In this document: piece after piece, positions 30,157 through 38,684 of the stretch
How the letters are laid out: every line of letters begins with the position of its first letter
Numbering within the stretch: the stretch's first letter is position 1
NCBI GenBank assembly: GCA_020637195.1
Contig: JACJWK010000003.1
Coordinates: forward strand, 124,001-188,000
Length of the DNA: 64,000 nucleotides
From: Microthrixaceae bacterium
GTDB taxonomy: Bacteria; Actinomycetota; Acidimicrobiia; Acidimicrobiales; DATDAH01
Direction of reading: 5' to 3'
The notes under the pieces: model-generated
Databases searched by the model: none
What the model was told of the DNA's origin: nothing
The model's input: the letters and a program-made list of their open reading frames with translations, nothing else
Made by a program: the position numbers and the translations under genes

Positions 30157-32541
30157 TCATCGGCCCGAGTGGGCGCGGGGCGTCACGCACCAGTAGCCCG
30201 CGCCGGCCGGCACGTCCGGGTAGCCGTGGGGGGCCTCGTCGGTCGGCGCCCCCACCATCTGCCAGACCCGGCGGACCACCTCCGCCCGGGTCATCGCCCG
30301 CTTCGGCCGGAAGTAGCGGCTCGCCCCGTTGAACAGGCCCTCGTCCACCGCCCAGTCGAGCGCCGGCTTGAACCACTGGGTCCAGCGCACGTCGGTGAAG
30401 TGGGCGTGCGGCGCCCCCTCGGGCCGGTCCATCATCCGCCAGAGCGCGCTCACCAGGCGCGCCCGGTCGATCGCCTTGTCCGCCCGGTAGGTGCCGTCGC
30501 CGTAGCCCGGCAGGACCTCGAAGAACGCCGCCCAGTCGGCCCCGTCCGCGTAGAAGGCGCCGTCGGGCACGTCGACGAAGCCGGCGGGCGGGATCGTCAC
30601 CTCCACCGCCAGCTCGTCGGTGCTCTGGGGGGCCAGGTTGCGGGCGATCACGGTGGCGACGTTGGTGAAGGTGCCCAGATCGGCGGCGGCGGTCGGGTAC
30701 GACCGGTCGACGGTGACCTGCTGGTCGGGCACCAGGGTGCCGATCTCCGACACCTGCACGGAGTCGGGACCGTCGATCTCGGCCACCTGGCGCAGGGGGA
30801 TGTCGCCCGTGTTGGTGACGGTGACGTGGTAGGTGATCGCGTCGCCGGCGGGCACCGATGCGGCATCGGCCACCTGGGCGATCGCCACCGACCGCTCGGT
30901 GCCCACCTGCACCGAGACCTGGTTGGACGTGACCGGCGTCGTCTCGGCGGTGTCGACCTCCATCGTGGTGATCACGGTGCCCACGTCGCCCGGTGCGGTC
31001 GGGCGCTCGCACTCGACGACGACGTCCTCGCCGACCGCGAGGCCGCCGATCGACCGGGTGCAGTCCGTGGAGCCGGCGCCGGTCGTGGCCACGCCGGTGA
31101 GGGGGATGTCGCCCGTGTTGGTGACGGTGGCGCGGTAGTGGATCGCCTCGCCCTGCACCACCTCGGCGTCCCGGGCGGCCAGGCTGACGGCCACCGACGG
31201 GTGACGATCGACCCGGGTGGTCACCTGGTTCGAGTCGACCGGGCCGGTCTGGTCGGTGTCGACCGTGGCGACGTTGGGGTAGGTGCCCGACTGGCCGACG
31301 CCGGTGGTGAAGGCGCAGTCGACCGTCACCGCCTGCCCGACGGCGAGGTCACCGACCGGCCCCGCGCACGCCGGCGCGTTCGCGTCGTCGAGGGTCACGT
31401 TCGTGAGCGGCTCCGTCCCCGAGTTGGTGACGGTGACGTGGTAGTGGATGTCGTGGCCGGCGACCACGCTCGACTCGTCACGCGACTTGGTGATCGACAC
31501 GTCGGGCCCGGCCGTGTCGACGCGGGCGATGCGGTCGAGGCTCGGGCTCGTGTACCAGACCGACCCGTCCGGCGCGGCGGCGATGTCCGGCCGGGACTCC
31601 AGCGACTCACCGGGATCGTCCCAGCTCGTCGTCCTCCCCCCAGCCGCCAGGGAGCTGCGCCCGACACGGGTGTCGGTGGGCTGCGACCACGACCCGCCGT
31701 TCACGAACCACATGCTCAGGTCGGGACCGGGCGCGATCGCGACGTTGGCGCCGCGGTCGTGGAAGTAGTCGCGGTGGACATCGACCGTGAAGGTGTCGAG
31801 CGAGAGGCGATCGAGCCAGTGGGTGACCTCGCCGCCGAAGTGGACCTGCTGGTAGACGTACCAGATGTTGCCGTCGGCGCCGACGGTGAGGTCCTCGGGC
31901 CCCGGGTGGTTCGTGCCGTAGACGGCGGTGACGAGGGTGTCGGGATCGAGCGCACCCAGGTTCCGGCTGTTGATGGCCACCTCGTCGATGACGAACCAGA
32001 GGCGCTGATCGGGACCCAGCACGATGCCCCGTGAGGCTTGTCGCCCCCCAGGGAGTGGGACCAGGGTGATCTGACCCGAGGGGGTGATGCGGCCGATCCA
32101 GCCGGGGGTCGGGTAGCTACCCGTCGTGGTCGGGGCGGTGAACCACACGTTGCCGTCGGGACCGGCGGTGATGCCTCCGGGGTCGCGGAACCGGGCGTCC
32201 TCGAAGACGTTGACGACGCCCGTGTCGGGATCGAGGCGTCCGATGCGGTCGTTGTCCTCGTTCGTGAACCACACGATGCCGTCGTCGGTGACCGCGAGGT
32301 GGTTGGGCCCCTCGATGTTGAACTCGGAGGCGCCGAACGTCGTGATCTCACCCGTGCCGGGATCGAGGCGTCCGATCAGGTCGTTGGCGTGGCTGGTGAA
32401 CCACACGGTGCCGTCGGGCGCCACGACGAGGTCGGTGGGCTCGTCGACCTCGCCGTCGACGTCGGTGAACGTGGTGATGTCGCCCTGCTCGGCCGCCGCC
32501 GGCGCCGCCGTCGGGACGGCCGCGACCAGCGTCGCGGCCAA
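30157..32541 (-). CDS. Secreted Vgb-like propeller / DUF11-like / SLH protein with interrupted signal peptide
   Basis: Large extracellular protein of about 794 residues. Residues about 20-345 are repeated strands with VWFT (DGTVWFTSHANDLIGRLDPGTGEI and similar), a virginiamycin-B-lyase-like propeller. Three DUF11-like repeats follow (IHYHVTVTNSGTEPLTNVTLDD, then two VTNTGDIPL copies). Two SLH-like repeats end it (FVDVPDGAFYADGADWAAFF and HFTDVRWTQWFKPALDWAV). The only open start is a TTG at 32541. However, the frame upstream reads MRFRRA, then a TAG at 32565-32563, then ALAGLAALAATLVAAV: a normal signal peptide broken by a stop codon. Either the gene is inactivated, or export depends on the truncated TTG form. 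Confidence 0.75.
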   Translation of the reverse strand: MAATLVAAVPTAAPAAAEQGDITTFTDVDGEVDEPTDLVVAPDGTVWFTSHANDLIGRLDPGTGEITTFGASEFNIEGPNHLAVTDDGIVWFTNEDNDRIGRLDPDTGVVNVFEDARFRDPGGITAGPDGNVWFTAPTTTGSYPTPGWIGRITPSGQITLVPLPGGRQASRGIVLGPDQRLWFVIDEVAINSRNLGALDPDTLVTAVYGTNHPGPEDLTVGADGNIWYVYQQVHFGGEVTHWLDRLSLDTFTVDVHRDYFHDRGANVAIAPGPDLSMWFVNGGSWSQPTDTRVGRSSLAAGGRTTSWDDPGESLESRPDIAAAPDGSVWYTSPSLDRIARVDTAGPDVSITKSRDESSVVAGHDIHYHVTVTNSGTEPLTNVTLDDANAPACAGPVGDLAVGQAVTVDCAFTTGVGQSGTYPNVATVDTDQTGPVDSNQVTTRVDRHPSVAVSLAARDAEVVQGEAIHYRATVTNTGDIPLTGVATTGAGSTDCTRSIGGLAVGEDVVVECERPTAPGDVGTVITTMEVDTAETTPVTSNQVSVQVGTERSVAIAQVADAASVPAGDAITYHVTVTNTGDIPLRQVAEIDGPDSVQVSEIGTLVPDQQVTVDRSYPTAAADLGTFTNVATVIARNLAPQSTDELAVEVTIPPAGFVDVPDGAFYADGADWAAFFEVLPGYGDGTYRADKAIDRARLVSALWRMMDRPEGAPHAHFTDVRWTQWFKPALDWAVDEGLFNGASRYFRPKRAMTRAEVVRRVWQMVGAPTDEAPHGYPDVPAGAGYWCVTPRAHSGR

Positions 32542-32602
32542 CGCGGCCAGCCCCGCGAGCGCCTACGCGCGCCGGAACCTCACCTCGGCACCCTACCCAC
32601 GT

Positions 32603-32653
32603 CGTTCTCGAGGCGATAGCGGTCGGGTTCCGACCCCCATCGCCTCGAGAACG
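32603..32653. terminator. 15-bp hairpin with inner stem between the Vgb-like and aldehyde dehydrogenase genes
   Basis: CGTTCTCGAGGCGAT pairs perfectly with ATCGCCTCGAGAACG, and GGTCGG/CCGACC pair inside. It lies 12 bases past the aldehyde dehydrogenase stop (minus strand). Confidence 0.8.
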
Positions 32654-32664
32654 CGTGCCTGGGC

Positions 32665-34179
32665 CTAGATCTGGTCGCTCAGGACGGCGTAGTGGAAGTG
32701 GTTGTCGCGGCCCGACGTCTCGGGGTTGACGTGGACGTGCTTGACCTGGCGGTAGGCGTCGTACCCGAAGGTGCCGAGCTCTCGGCCGATGCCGGACTGC
32801 TTGTAGCCGCCGAAGGGCCGCTGCGGGTCGATCAGGTGGTAGTCGTTGATCCAGACCGTGCCGGTGCGCATGCGGGCGGCGACCGCCTTGGCCCGGTCGA
32901 GGTCGCCGCTCTGCACGCCGCCGGCGAGCCCGTAGATCGAGTCGTTGGCGATGGCGATGGCCTCGTCCTCGGTGTCGAACGGGATCACCGACAGGACCGG
33001 GCCGAAGATCTCCTCCTGGGCGATCTTCGCCGAGTTGTCGACGTCGGCGAAGATCGTCGGCTGGAAGTAGCACTCGGTGTCGAGGCCCTCGGGCAGGCCC
33101 TCGGGCTTGGCGCCGCCGGTGATGGGCTCGCCCACCTCGTCGCGGCCGAGGGCGACGTAGCGCTCGACCGTCTCCACCTGGCTGCGGTGGACCAGGGGGC
33201 CGAGGTCGGTGGCGAAGTCGAGCGGGTTGCCGAGGACGATCTTGCCGGCACGGTCGGCGAGCATGCTGACGAACTCGTCGTAGATGCCCCGCTGCACCAG
33301 GGCCCGCGTGCCCGACTCGCACACCTGGCCGCCGTGCATGAACGTGCCCCACAGCACGCCGGCGGCGGCCTGGTCGAGGTCGGCGTCGTCGAGGACGATG
33401 TTGGCCGACTTGCCGCCCAGCTCGAGGGTGACCGGCTTCACGGTGGCCGAGGCGAGCTGCATGATGCGCCGCCCCACCTCGGTGGAGCCGGTGAAGGCGG
33501 TCTTGTCGACGAGCGGGCTGCCCGCCAGCTCCTCGCCCACGGTGCCGCCGGGGCCGGCGAGGATGTTGACGACGCCGGGCGGGAGATCGGCCTCCTCGAT
33601 CAGCTCGGCCAGCTTGAGGGCGGTGAGGGGCGTGAACGTGGCCGGCTTGATCACCGAGGTGTTGCCCGCGGCGATGGCCGGGGCGATCTTCCACGACGCC
33701 ATGATGAACGGGAAGTTCCACGGGATGATCCCGGTGCAGACGCCCATCGGCTCGTAGCGGACGGTGTTCTCCGAGGCGGGGAACGGGCTGCCCTCGAGGG
33801 TGACCTCGTCGGGCTGGGTCTCGGCCATCTTGGCGAACCACTCGAACGCCCCCTTGCCGCCGGGGATGTCGGCCAGGCTGGCCTTGCGGATGGTGCCGCC
33901 GCCGTCGCGGGCCTCGAGCTCGGCGAGCTCGTCGGCGTGCTCGCCGATCAGCTCGGCGATGCGGTTGACCTTGGCCGCGCGCTCCTTGCCGCTCATCTTG
34001 GGCCAGGGGCCCTCGTCGAAGGCCCGGCGGGCCGCCTCGATGGCCCGCACCGCGTCCTCGCGGCCGGCCTTGGCCACGTCGGCGATCTTCTCGCCGGTGG
34101 CCGGGTCGTGGGTGGCGAAGGTCTCGCCCGAGGCGGCGTCGCAGCGCTCGCCGTCGATGAACAGCTGGTAGTCGGCCAT
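32665..34179 (-). CDS. Aldehyde dehydrogenase family protein
   Basis: NAD(P)-dependent aldehyde dehydrogenase of 504 residues. Active-site residues are clear: Asn in IIPWNFPFIM, the general-base Glu in VTLELGGKSAN and the nucleophile Cys in HGGQVCESGTR. FTGSTEVGRRIM marks the cofactor-binding helix. The C-terminal oligomer segment ends PFGGYKQSGIGRELGTFGYDAYRQVKHVHV. The ATG at 34179 follows a GGGGGA site; a much longer upstream reading enters the adenylate cyclase gene and is not real. It is divergent from that cyclase gene. Aldehyde specificity cannot be told. Confidence 0.94.
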   Translation of the reverse strand: MADYQLFIDGERCDAASGETFATHDPATGEKIADVAKAGREDAVRAIEAARRAFDEGPWPKMSGKERAAKVNRIAELIGEHADELAELEARDGGGTIRKASLADIPGGKGAFEWFAKMAETQPDEVTLEGSPFPASENTVRYEPMGVCTGIIPWNFPFIMASWKIAPAIAAGNTSVIKPATFTPLTALKLAELIEEADLPPGVVNILAGPGGTVGEELAGSPLVDKTAFTGSTEVGRRIMQLASATVKPVTLELGGKSANIVLDDADLDQAAAGVLWGTFMHGGQVCESGTRALVQRGIYDEFVSMLADRAGKIVLGNPLDFATDLGPLVHRSQVETVERYVALGRDEVGEPITGGAKPEGLPEGLDTECYFQPTIFADVDNSAKIAQEEIFGPVLSVIPFDTEDEAIAIANDSIYGLAGGVQSGDLDRAKAVAARMRTGTVWINDYHLIDPQRPFGGYKQSGIGRELGTFGYDAYRQVKHVHVNPETSGRDNHFHYAVLSDQI

Positions 34180-34254
34180 GGTGATCCCCCTGGAAGCCGT
34201 CTGTCGTCGCGCCGACGGTAGCCCTCGGAACCACGCGGTTGCGAGGCCGGGCGC

Positions 34255-34260
34255 GACACT
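34255..34260 (+). promoter_or_regulatory. -10-like element (GACACT) of the adenylate cyclase gene
   Basis: GACACT ends 6 bases before the GTG at 34267, the spacing seen at other leaderless genes here, though its first base departs from the consensus. Confidence 0.4.
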
Positions 34261-34266
34261 GGCGCG

Positions 34267-35382
34267 GTGCACACGGAGGACCGGGCGGAGCTGGTGCGGC
34301 GCGGCGTCGTCGACCCCGCGTCGGCCGACGCCGAGGCCAAGTTCGAGATGTGCGAGCTGCTCCTCGAACGCGGCGCCCGCCTGGACGACCTCGTGCGCCA
34401 CGCCACGAACCTGGGGGCGGTCAGCGCCGACCTCAACCTGCGCGGCAGCGGCCCGCGCCTGACGTTCGCGCAGGCGGCGGAGCGCCAGGGCCTCGGCCTC
34501 GACGAGGCCCGGCGGTCCTGGCGGGCGCTGGGCTTCTCCGAGCCCCCCGAGGGCGAGCCCGCCCTCACCGAGGACGAGGCCGACCTGCTCGGCTTCATCG
34601 GCACGTTCGAGGTGCTCGGCGCCGACGACGCCCTCCAGCTCGTGCGGGTGCTCGGCTCGTCGGTCGCCCGGATGGCCGATGCCGCGGTGGCCGCCCTCCG
34701 GCTCTCGATGGAGGTGCCGATGCTGTCGTCGGGCGGCACCTACGCCGACGTCTCCCGGGCGTACGGCGACCTGACCGAGACGCTCCTGCCCCAGACCCTG
34801 CGGGCCATCGACGTGATCCTGCGGCGCAAGATCGCGGCGTCGGCGCTCGTCGAGTGGGGCGTCGACCCCGAGGCCACGTCCACCACCGCCCGGCTCGTGG
34901 TGGGCTTCGCCGACATGGTCGGCTACACGGCCATGGCCCGGTCCCTGCCCACGCGCGAGCTGGTCGACACCATCGGCACCTTCGAGCGCGAGGTGGTCGA
35001 CCTGGTCACCGACCACGACGGCCGCGTGGTCAAGCTGATCGGCGACGAGGTGATGTTCGTGCTCACCGACCCGGCCGACGCGAGCCACCTGGCCCTGGCC
35101 CTGGCCGAGCGGTTCGGCGACGACCCCGTGGTTCCGCCCCTGCGGGTGGGGCTGGCGGCGGGCGAGGTGCTCACCCGCGACGGCGACTACTACGGCCGGG
35201 TGGTCAACGCCGCCTCACGCCTGGTGGAGCTGGCCGAGCCCGGTGGGGTGGTCGTGTCCGACGGGGTGCACGACCTGCTCGACGGGCGCTTCGCCACCGA
35301 GGCGCTGCCCCCCACCCGGGTGAAGGGTTACGACGAGCCCGTCCAGGCGTTCCGGCTCCACCCGCGGTCCCGCCCCGGCTGA
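34267..35382 (+). CDS. Class III adenylate cyclase, Rv1264-like
   Basis: Soluble cyclase of 371 residues making cAMP from ATP. The N-terminal 190 residues resemble the autoinhibitory, pH-responsive domain of mycobacterial Rv1264 (AKFEMCELLLERGARLDDLVRHATNLGAVSADL, LTEDEADLLGFIGTFEVLG). The catalytic domain has both metal aspartates (VGFADMVGYT, LIGDEVMF), the adenine-selecting Lys (VVKLIGDE) and Asp (GDYYGRVVNAASRL), and the transition-state Asn/Arg in NAASRL, so it looks active. The GTG start is probably leaderless. It is divergent from the aldehyde dehydrogenase gene and 19 bases from the convergent MBL gene. Confidence 0.9.
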   Translation: MHTEDRAELVRRGVVDPASADAEAKFEMCELLLERGARLDDLVRHATNLGAVSADLNLRGSGPRLTFAQAAERQGLGLDEARRSWRALGFSEPPEGEPALTEDEADLLGFIGTFEVLGADDALQLVRVLGSSVARMADAAVAALRLSMEVPMLSSGGTYADVSRAYGDLTETLLPQTLRAIDVILRRKIAASALVEWGVDPEATSTTARLVVGFADMVGYTAMARSLPTRELVDTIGTFEREVVDLVTDHDGRVVKLIGDEVMFVLTDPADASHLALALAERFGDDPVVPPLRVGLAAGEVLTRDGDYYGRVVNAASRLVELAEPGGVVVSDGVHDLLDGRFATEALPPTRVKGYDEPVQAFRLHPRSRPG

Positions 35383-35401
35383 CGCGCCGGCCCCGACGGG
35401 G

Positions 35402-36253
35402 TCAGGTGGGGCGCCAGGGCGCGTCGAGGTCGTCGACGTCGTCGCCCTCGGCCCGGCCCTCGTCGGCGAGCTTGCGCAGGTGGGCGTGGACCGTGTGGCG
35501 GGCGATCGGGTGACGCTGCGCGTCCACGTCGACGTACACGACCTCGACGATCCGGTCGATGGTGGCGGTGCCCTCGGCCTGGAGCGCGGCCAGGACCGCC
35601 GCCTCCCGCTCGGCCCGGTGCGCCAGGTAGTGGTCGAGGACGGCCTGGGGGTCCTCGATCACCTGGCCGTGGCCGGGGGCGATCCGGCGCAGGCGCATCG
35701 CCTTCACCCGCGCGAGCGAGTCGAGGTAGACGGCCATGTCGCCGTCGGGCGGGCGGATCACGACGGTCGAGCCCGACATGACGTGGTCGCCGGAGAAGAG
35801 GGTGTGCTCCTCCTCGAGCTTGTAGCAGAGGTGGCTGGAGGCGTGGCCCGGCGTGTGCACCGCGGTCAGGCGGAACTCGGTGGCCTCGACCTGGTGGCCG
35901 TCGCCGATCACCGTGTCGACCGAGAGCCCGTCCTCGAACGCGAGCACCTCGGCGCCCGTGCGCTCCTTGAGGCCGGCCGCGCCCGGGGCGTGGTCCTCGT
36001 GGCCGTGGGTGAGCAGGATCCAGCGGATGCGGTCGCCGCCGCAGCCGGCGACGGCGTCGAGGTGCTCGTCGTCGGCGGGGCCCGGGTCGATGACCGCGAT
36101 CTCGTCGATGCCGACCAGGTACGTGTTGGTGCCGGGCCCGGTCATGATCCCCGGGTTGGGGGCGAGGATGCGCCGCACGAGCGGGCTGAGGGCGCGCGCC
36201 ACTCCGGCGATCATCTCCGGCGGCGGGGCTTCGGTGGTGTCGGCGGTGCTCAT
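35402..36253 (-). CDS. MBL-fold metallo-hydrolase (LACTB2-like)
   Basis: Metallo-beta-lactamase-fold hydrolase of 283 residues. The zinc motif is complete: LLTHGHEDHAPGAAGL, the later His in VHTPGHASSHLCY, the Asp in LFSGDHVMSG and the final His in IAPGHGQVI. The C-terminal 80 residues form the winged-helix-like extension of the LACTB2/RNase group (DHYLAHRAEREAAVLAALQAEGTATIDRIVEVVY, ARHTVHAHLRKLADEGR). It overlaps the upstream NUDIX gene by 4 bases. Nuclease or thioester hydrolase activity cannot be decided from sequence. Confidence 0.9.
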   Translation of the reverse strand: MSTADTTEAPPPEMIAGVARALSPLVRRILAPNPGIMTGPGTNTYLVGIDEIAVIDPGPADDEHLDAVAGCGGDRIRWILLTHGHEDHAPGAAGLKERTGAEVLAFEDGLSVDTVIGDGHQVEATEFRLTAVHTPGHASSHLCYKLEEEHTLFSGDHVMSGSTVVIRPPDGDMAVYLDSLARVKAMRLRRIAPGHGQVIEDPQAVLDHYLAHRAEREAAVLAALQAEGTATIDRIVEVVYVDVDAQRHPIARHTVHAHLRKLADEGRAEGDDVDDLDAPWRPT

Positions 36254-37005
36254 GCGGGGGGCTCCATTCCGAGACGGGCGGTGGCCGCGGCCGCCAGCGC
36301 CGCGTCGGTGTCGGCGAAGTCGGCGAGCACTTCGAGGCTGTGCTCGGTGGGGCGGATCAGCTCGAAGGCGCCCGCCCGGCAGCGGGCCAGCGCGTCGGCG
36401 GGCCGGATCCACAGGGCGGCGACGGCCTCTCGACCGTCCGCTCGCAGCGAGTGGCCGGCGGGGGCGCGACCCACGAAGAAGCGGGTGTCGTAGCGACGGG
36501 GGGCGGGCTCGGGGGTGATCCAGCGCGCGAAGTAGTGCAGCTCGCCGGCGGGCAGGTGGAGATCCTCGGCGGCGAACACGTCGAGCAGCTCGACGCGCCC
36601 CTCGTCGACGCCGGCGCGATGGCGCCCGAACCGCGCGGCGGCGCCGGTGCCCTCGACGATCAGCGGGCGGCCGTCGGCGTGGCGGGCGACGAGGACCCCC
36701 GCCTCCTCGAAGCACTCGCGCACGGCCGCCACCCAGTAGGCGAGGCCGCCGGCGGGCAGGGCGAGTCGGGCCGAGGCGGAGGCGTCGTCGAGGCCGGCGC
36801 TGCGGGCCGCCCAGCCCGGGGACCGGTCCCCCTCGTCGAGCGCGCCGCCGGGGAAGACGTAGGCGCCGGGCACGAACCCCGAGTCGAGCCGGCGGCGCAG
36901 CATGGCCACCTCGAGGCCGTCGTCGCCGTCGCGCAGCAACAGCACGGTGGCGGCGTCGCGCACCTCGACGGCCTCGCTCGCGCCCACCGGGAGGGTGGCC
37001 GTCAC
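36250..37005 (-). CDS. NUDIX hydrolase (NUDT19-like)
   Basis: A 251-residue hydrolase of nucleoside-diphosphate-linked compounds, perhaps CoA derivatives. The NUDIX box is split by an insert: GGALDEGDRSPG starts it, and AVRECFEEAGVLV supplies the REUxEExGU part, an arrangement typical of NUDT19-like proteins. The N-terminus (AATVLLLRDGDDGLEVAMLRR, GAYVFPGG) is standard. It overlaps both neighbours by 4 bases (FxsA gene upstream, MBL gene downstream), giving a tightly coupled three-gene run. Confidence 0.9.
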   Translation of the reverse strand: MTATLPVGASEAVEVRDAATVLLLRDGDDGLEVAMLRRRLDSGFVPGAYVFPGGALDEGDRSPGWAARSAGLDDASASARLALPAGGLAYWVAAVRECFEEAGVLVARHADGRPLIVEGTGAAARFGRHRAGVDEGRVELLDVFAAEDLHLPAGELHYFARWITPEPAPRRYDTRFFVGRAPAGHSLRADGREAVAALWIRPADALARCRAGAFELIRPTEHSLEVLADFADTDAALAAAATARLGMEPPA

Positions 37006-37541
37006 GGACCGAGCTCGAAGAGCGGGTCGGTGGCCGGCGGCCGCGTCGACCGCCCCCCGAACCCGTCGTCACCGAACCGGTCGTCGTCGACCTCGTCGAC
37101 GTCGACGACGTCGGCCCGCCGATCCCGGTAGGCGAAGAAGGTGTCGTGCACCGTGGCGCCCTCGTGGATGCCGAAGGCCTGGAGCCGGTCGCGGTAGCGC
37201 CGCAGCACGAGACGCCGGGCGAACGAGCGGGTGGGCGGGAACAGCAGGCCCAGGGCGAGCACGTCGGTGACGAAGCCCGGCGTGAGCAGCAGCGCCCCGG
37301 CCAGCAGCACGAGGAACCCGTCGACCACCTCGCGGGTGGGGACCTCGCCGCGGCGCACCGTCTTCTGGAGGCGCACGAACACGCCGACGCCGGCCCACTT
37401 GACGAGGTACGCGCCGGCGAAGCTGATGAGCACGAGGACCACGAGCGTCTCGGCGACGCCGAAGGTCTGCGCCGCCGCGACGATGACCCAGAGCTCGACG
37501 ATGGGGACGACCAGGAAGAGCAGGGTCAGAAGGAGCAGCAT
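37002..37541 (-). CDS. fxsA: FxsA family membrane protein
   Basis: Inner-membrane protein of 179 residues. FxsA in E. coli relieves exclusion of phage T7 by the F factor when overproduced; its normal job is unknown. Four hydrophobic helices fill residues 1-105 (LLLLTLLFLVVPIVELWVIV, TLVVLVLISFAGAYLVKW, then DGFLVLLAGALLLTPGFVTDVLALGLLF), with the family's Pro-Glu in the first. The acidic tail (VVDVDEVDDDRFGDD) is a local extension. The ATG is at 37541, with TACCCT 10 bases before. It leads the FxsA-NUDIX-MBL run. Confidence 0.9.
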   Translation of the reverse strand: MLLLLTLLFLVVPIVELWVIVAAAQTFGVAETLVVLVLISFAGAYLVKWAGVGVFVRLQKTVRRGEVPTREVVDGFLVLLAGALLLTPGFVTDVLALGLLFPPTRSFARRLVLRRYRDRLQAFGIHEGATVHDTFFAYRDRRADVVDVDEVDDDRFGDDGFGGRSTRPPATDPLFELGP

Positions 37542-37594
37542 CGCCCCGTCCAGGGTACCGGCGGGGCGCCCGGATCGGTCCGGGGCGACCGTGC

Positions 37595-38533
37595 TCAGAC
37601 GCCGGTGGCGATCAACATGATGACCATCGACAGGCTCACCAGGAGGCCGGCGATCAGCCACATCCACCGCTGCCCCTCGGGGGTCTCGGCGGGGTTGACG
37701 GTCTCGAGCGCCCGGCGGGCGTCGTCCAGCTTGCGGCGCAGCTCGGCGGACTCGCCGGTGAGGCCCGCGAGCGCGGCGTCGGTGTCCTCGTCGGCGTGCG
37801 CGCGGGCGTGGTCGGCGAGCGTCAGGGTGGCGTGGTCGTCCTGGGACGAGGCCTCGAGGTCGTGGAAGCGCTGCTGGAGGACCACGTAGCGGCTGCGCAG
37901 GTCGGCGACCGCCGCGTACTGGGTCTGGAGCTCGGCGAGTTGGCGGGCCACGGCGCGCTGGCGGCCGGTCGCGGACGCCGCCTCCTCCTTCGCCTCGTCG
38001 AGCCGCTCCTGCAGCTCGGCCCGCTCGGCCTGGAGCTCGGCGAGCTGGGCGATGAGGGCGTCGGCCTCGCTCACCCCGCGCGCCTCGGAGTCCTGGCGGA
38101 CCGACGCCCAGCGCAGCTGATCGGAGAGCGCGGCGACCCGCTCGCCGCCGTCGGCGCCCACGCCGGCCAGCAGCTCCTCGACGAGGGCGTTCACCCGGAG
38201 CGCGTAGTCGAGGTCGATGGGGTTGTCGTCGTCGATGTGCGCCCACGCGTTGCGGGCGGCGCGCAGCTCGCCGATCGCGCTGCGCAGCCCGGGGTCGAGG
38301 TCCTTCGCGAAGACCGGACCCCAGAACCGGTTCAACACGTCGAGCTGGAACTGCGGGTCCGAGAGCGAGACGAGGAAGTCGGCCCGCTTGCCGAGCTTGT
38401 CGGCCGCGACCAGGATCCACTCGTCGCCGGGGAACGTGGCCGCCATGCGCCGGTCCACGAAGGGCGCGAGGCCCTCGGCCAGCACCTCGAAGGCCTCGCC
38501 CATCTGGGCGCGGTAGCTCGGCTGGGCGCTCAT
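37595..38533 (-). CDS. Swt1-type HEPN domain, coiled coil and C-terminal membrane anchor
   Basis: A 312-residue protein in three parts. Residues 1-140 match the Swt1-family HEPN domain (GEAFEVLAEGLAPFVDRRMAATF, LRSAIGELRAARNAWAHIDDDNPIDLDYALRVNALVEELL). They keep the RNase-type R-x4-H motif at R94-N-A-W-A-H99, so it may cut RNA. Residues about 155-280 are a charged coiled coil (LAELQAERAELQERLDEAKEEAA onward). The last 23 residues are one membrane helix (WMWLIAGLLVSLSMVIMLIATGV), making it a tail-anchored protein facing the cytoplasm. No antitoxin-like partner gene adjoins it; FxsA follows 53 bases downstream on the same strand. Confidence 0.8.
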   Translation of the reverse strand: MSAQPSYRAQMGEAFEVLAEGLAPFVDRRMAATFPGDEWILVAADKLGKRADFLVSLSDPQFQLDVLNRFWGPVFAKDLDPGLRSAIGELRAARNAWAHIDDDNPIDLDYALRVNALVEELLAGVGADGGERVAALSDQLRWASVRQDSEARGVSEADALIAQLAELQAERAELQERLDEAKEEAASATGRQRAVARQLAELQTQYAAVADLRSRYVVLQQRFHDLEASSQDDHATLTLADHARAHADEDTDAALAGLTGESAELRRKLDDARRALETVNPAETPEGQRWMWLIAGLLVSLSMVIMLIATGV

Positions 38534-38684
38534 CGCGCCCCACCGGTGCCGAGGCGGGGCACGTCGGCCCCGCCCGTGTCCTTCGGGCTCACGATGGTTC
38601 CATCGGCACCATGGCGCCGCAGTGGAGCGCGAAGGGCGAGCGTGGCCGACCGCGGGCGGGACGGCGCCCGGGGGTCGCCCGCGG

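Noticed and set aside
28450..32034. A plus-strand open frame of nearly 1200 codons opposite the DUF779-like, aldo-keto reductase and Vgb-like genes
   Set aside because: It is the antisense shadow of three recognisable minus-strand genes. The translation is Gly/Arg/Val/Asp/His-rich low complexity with no family, typical of the complementary frame at 73% GC.
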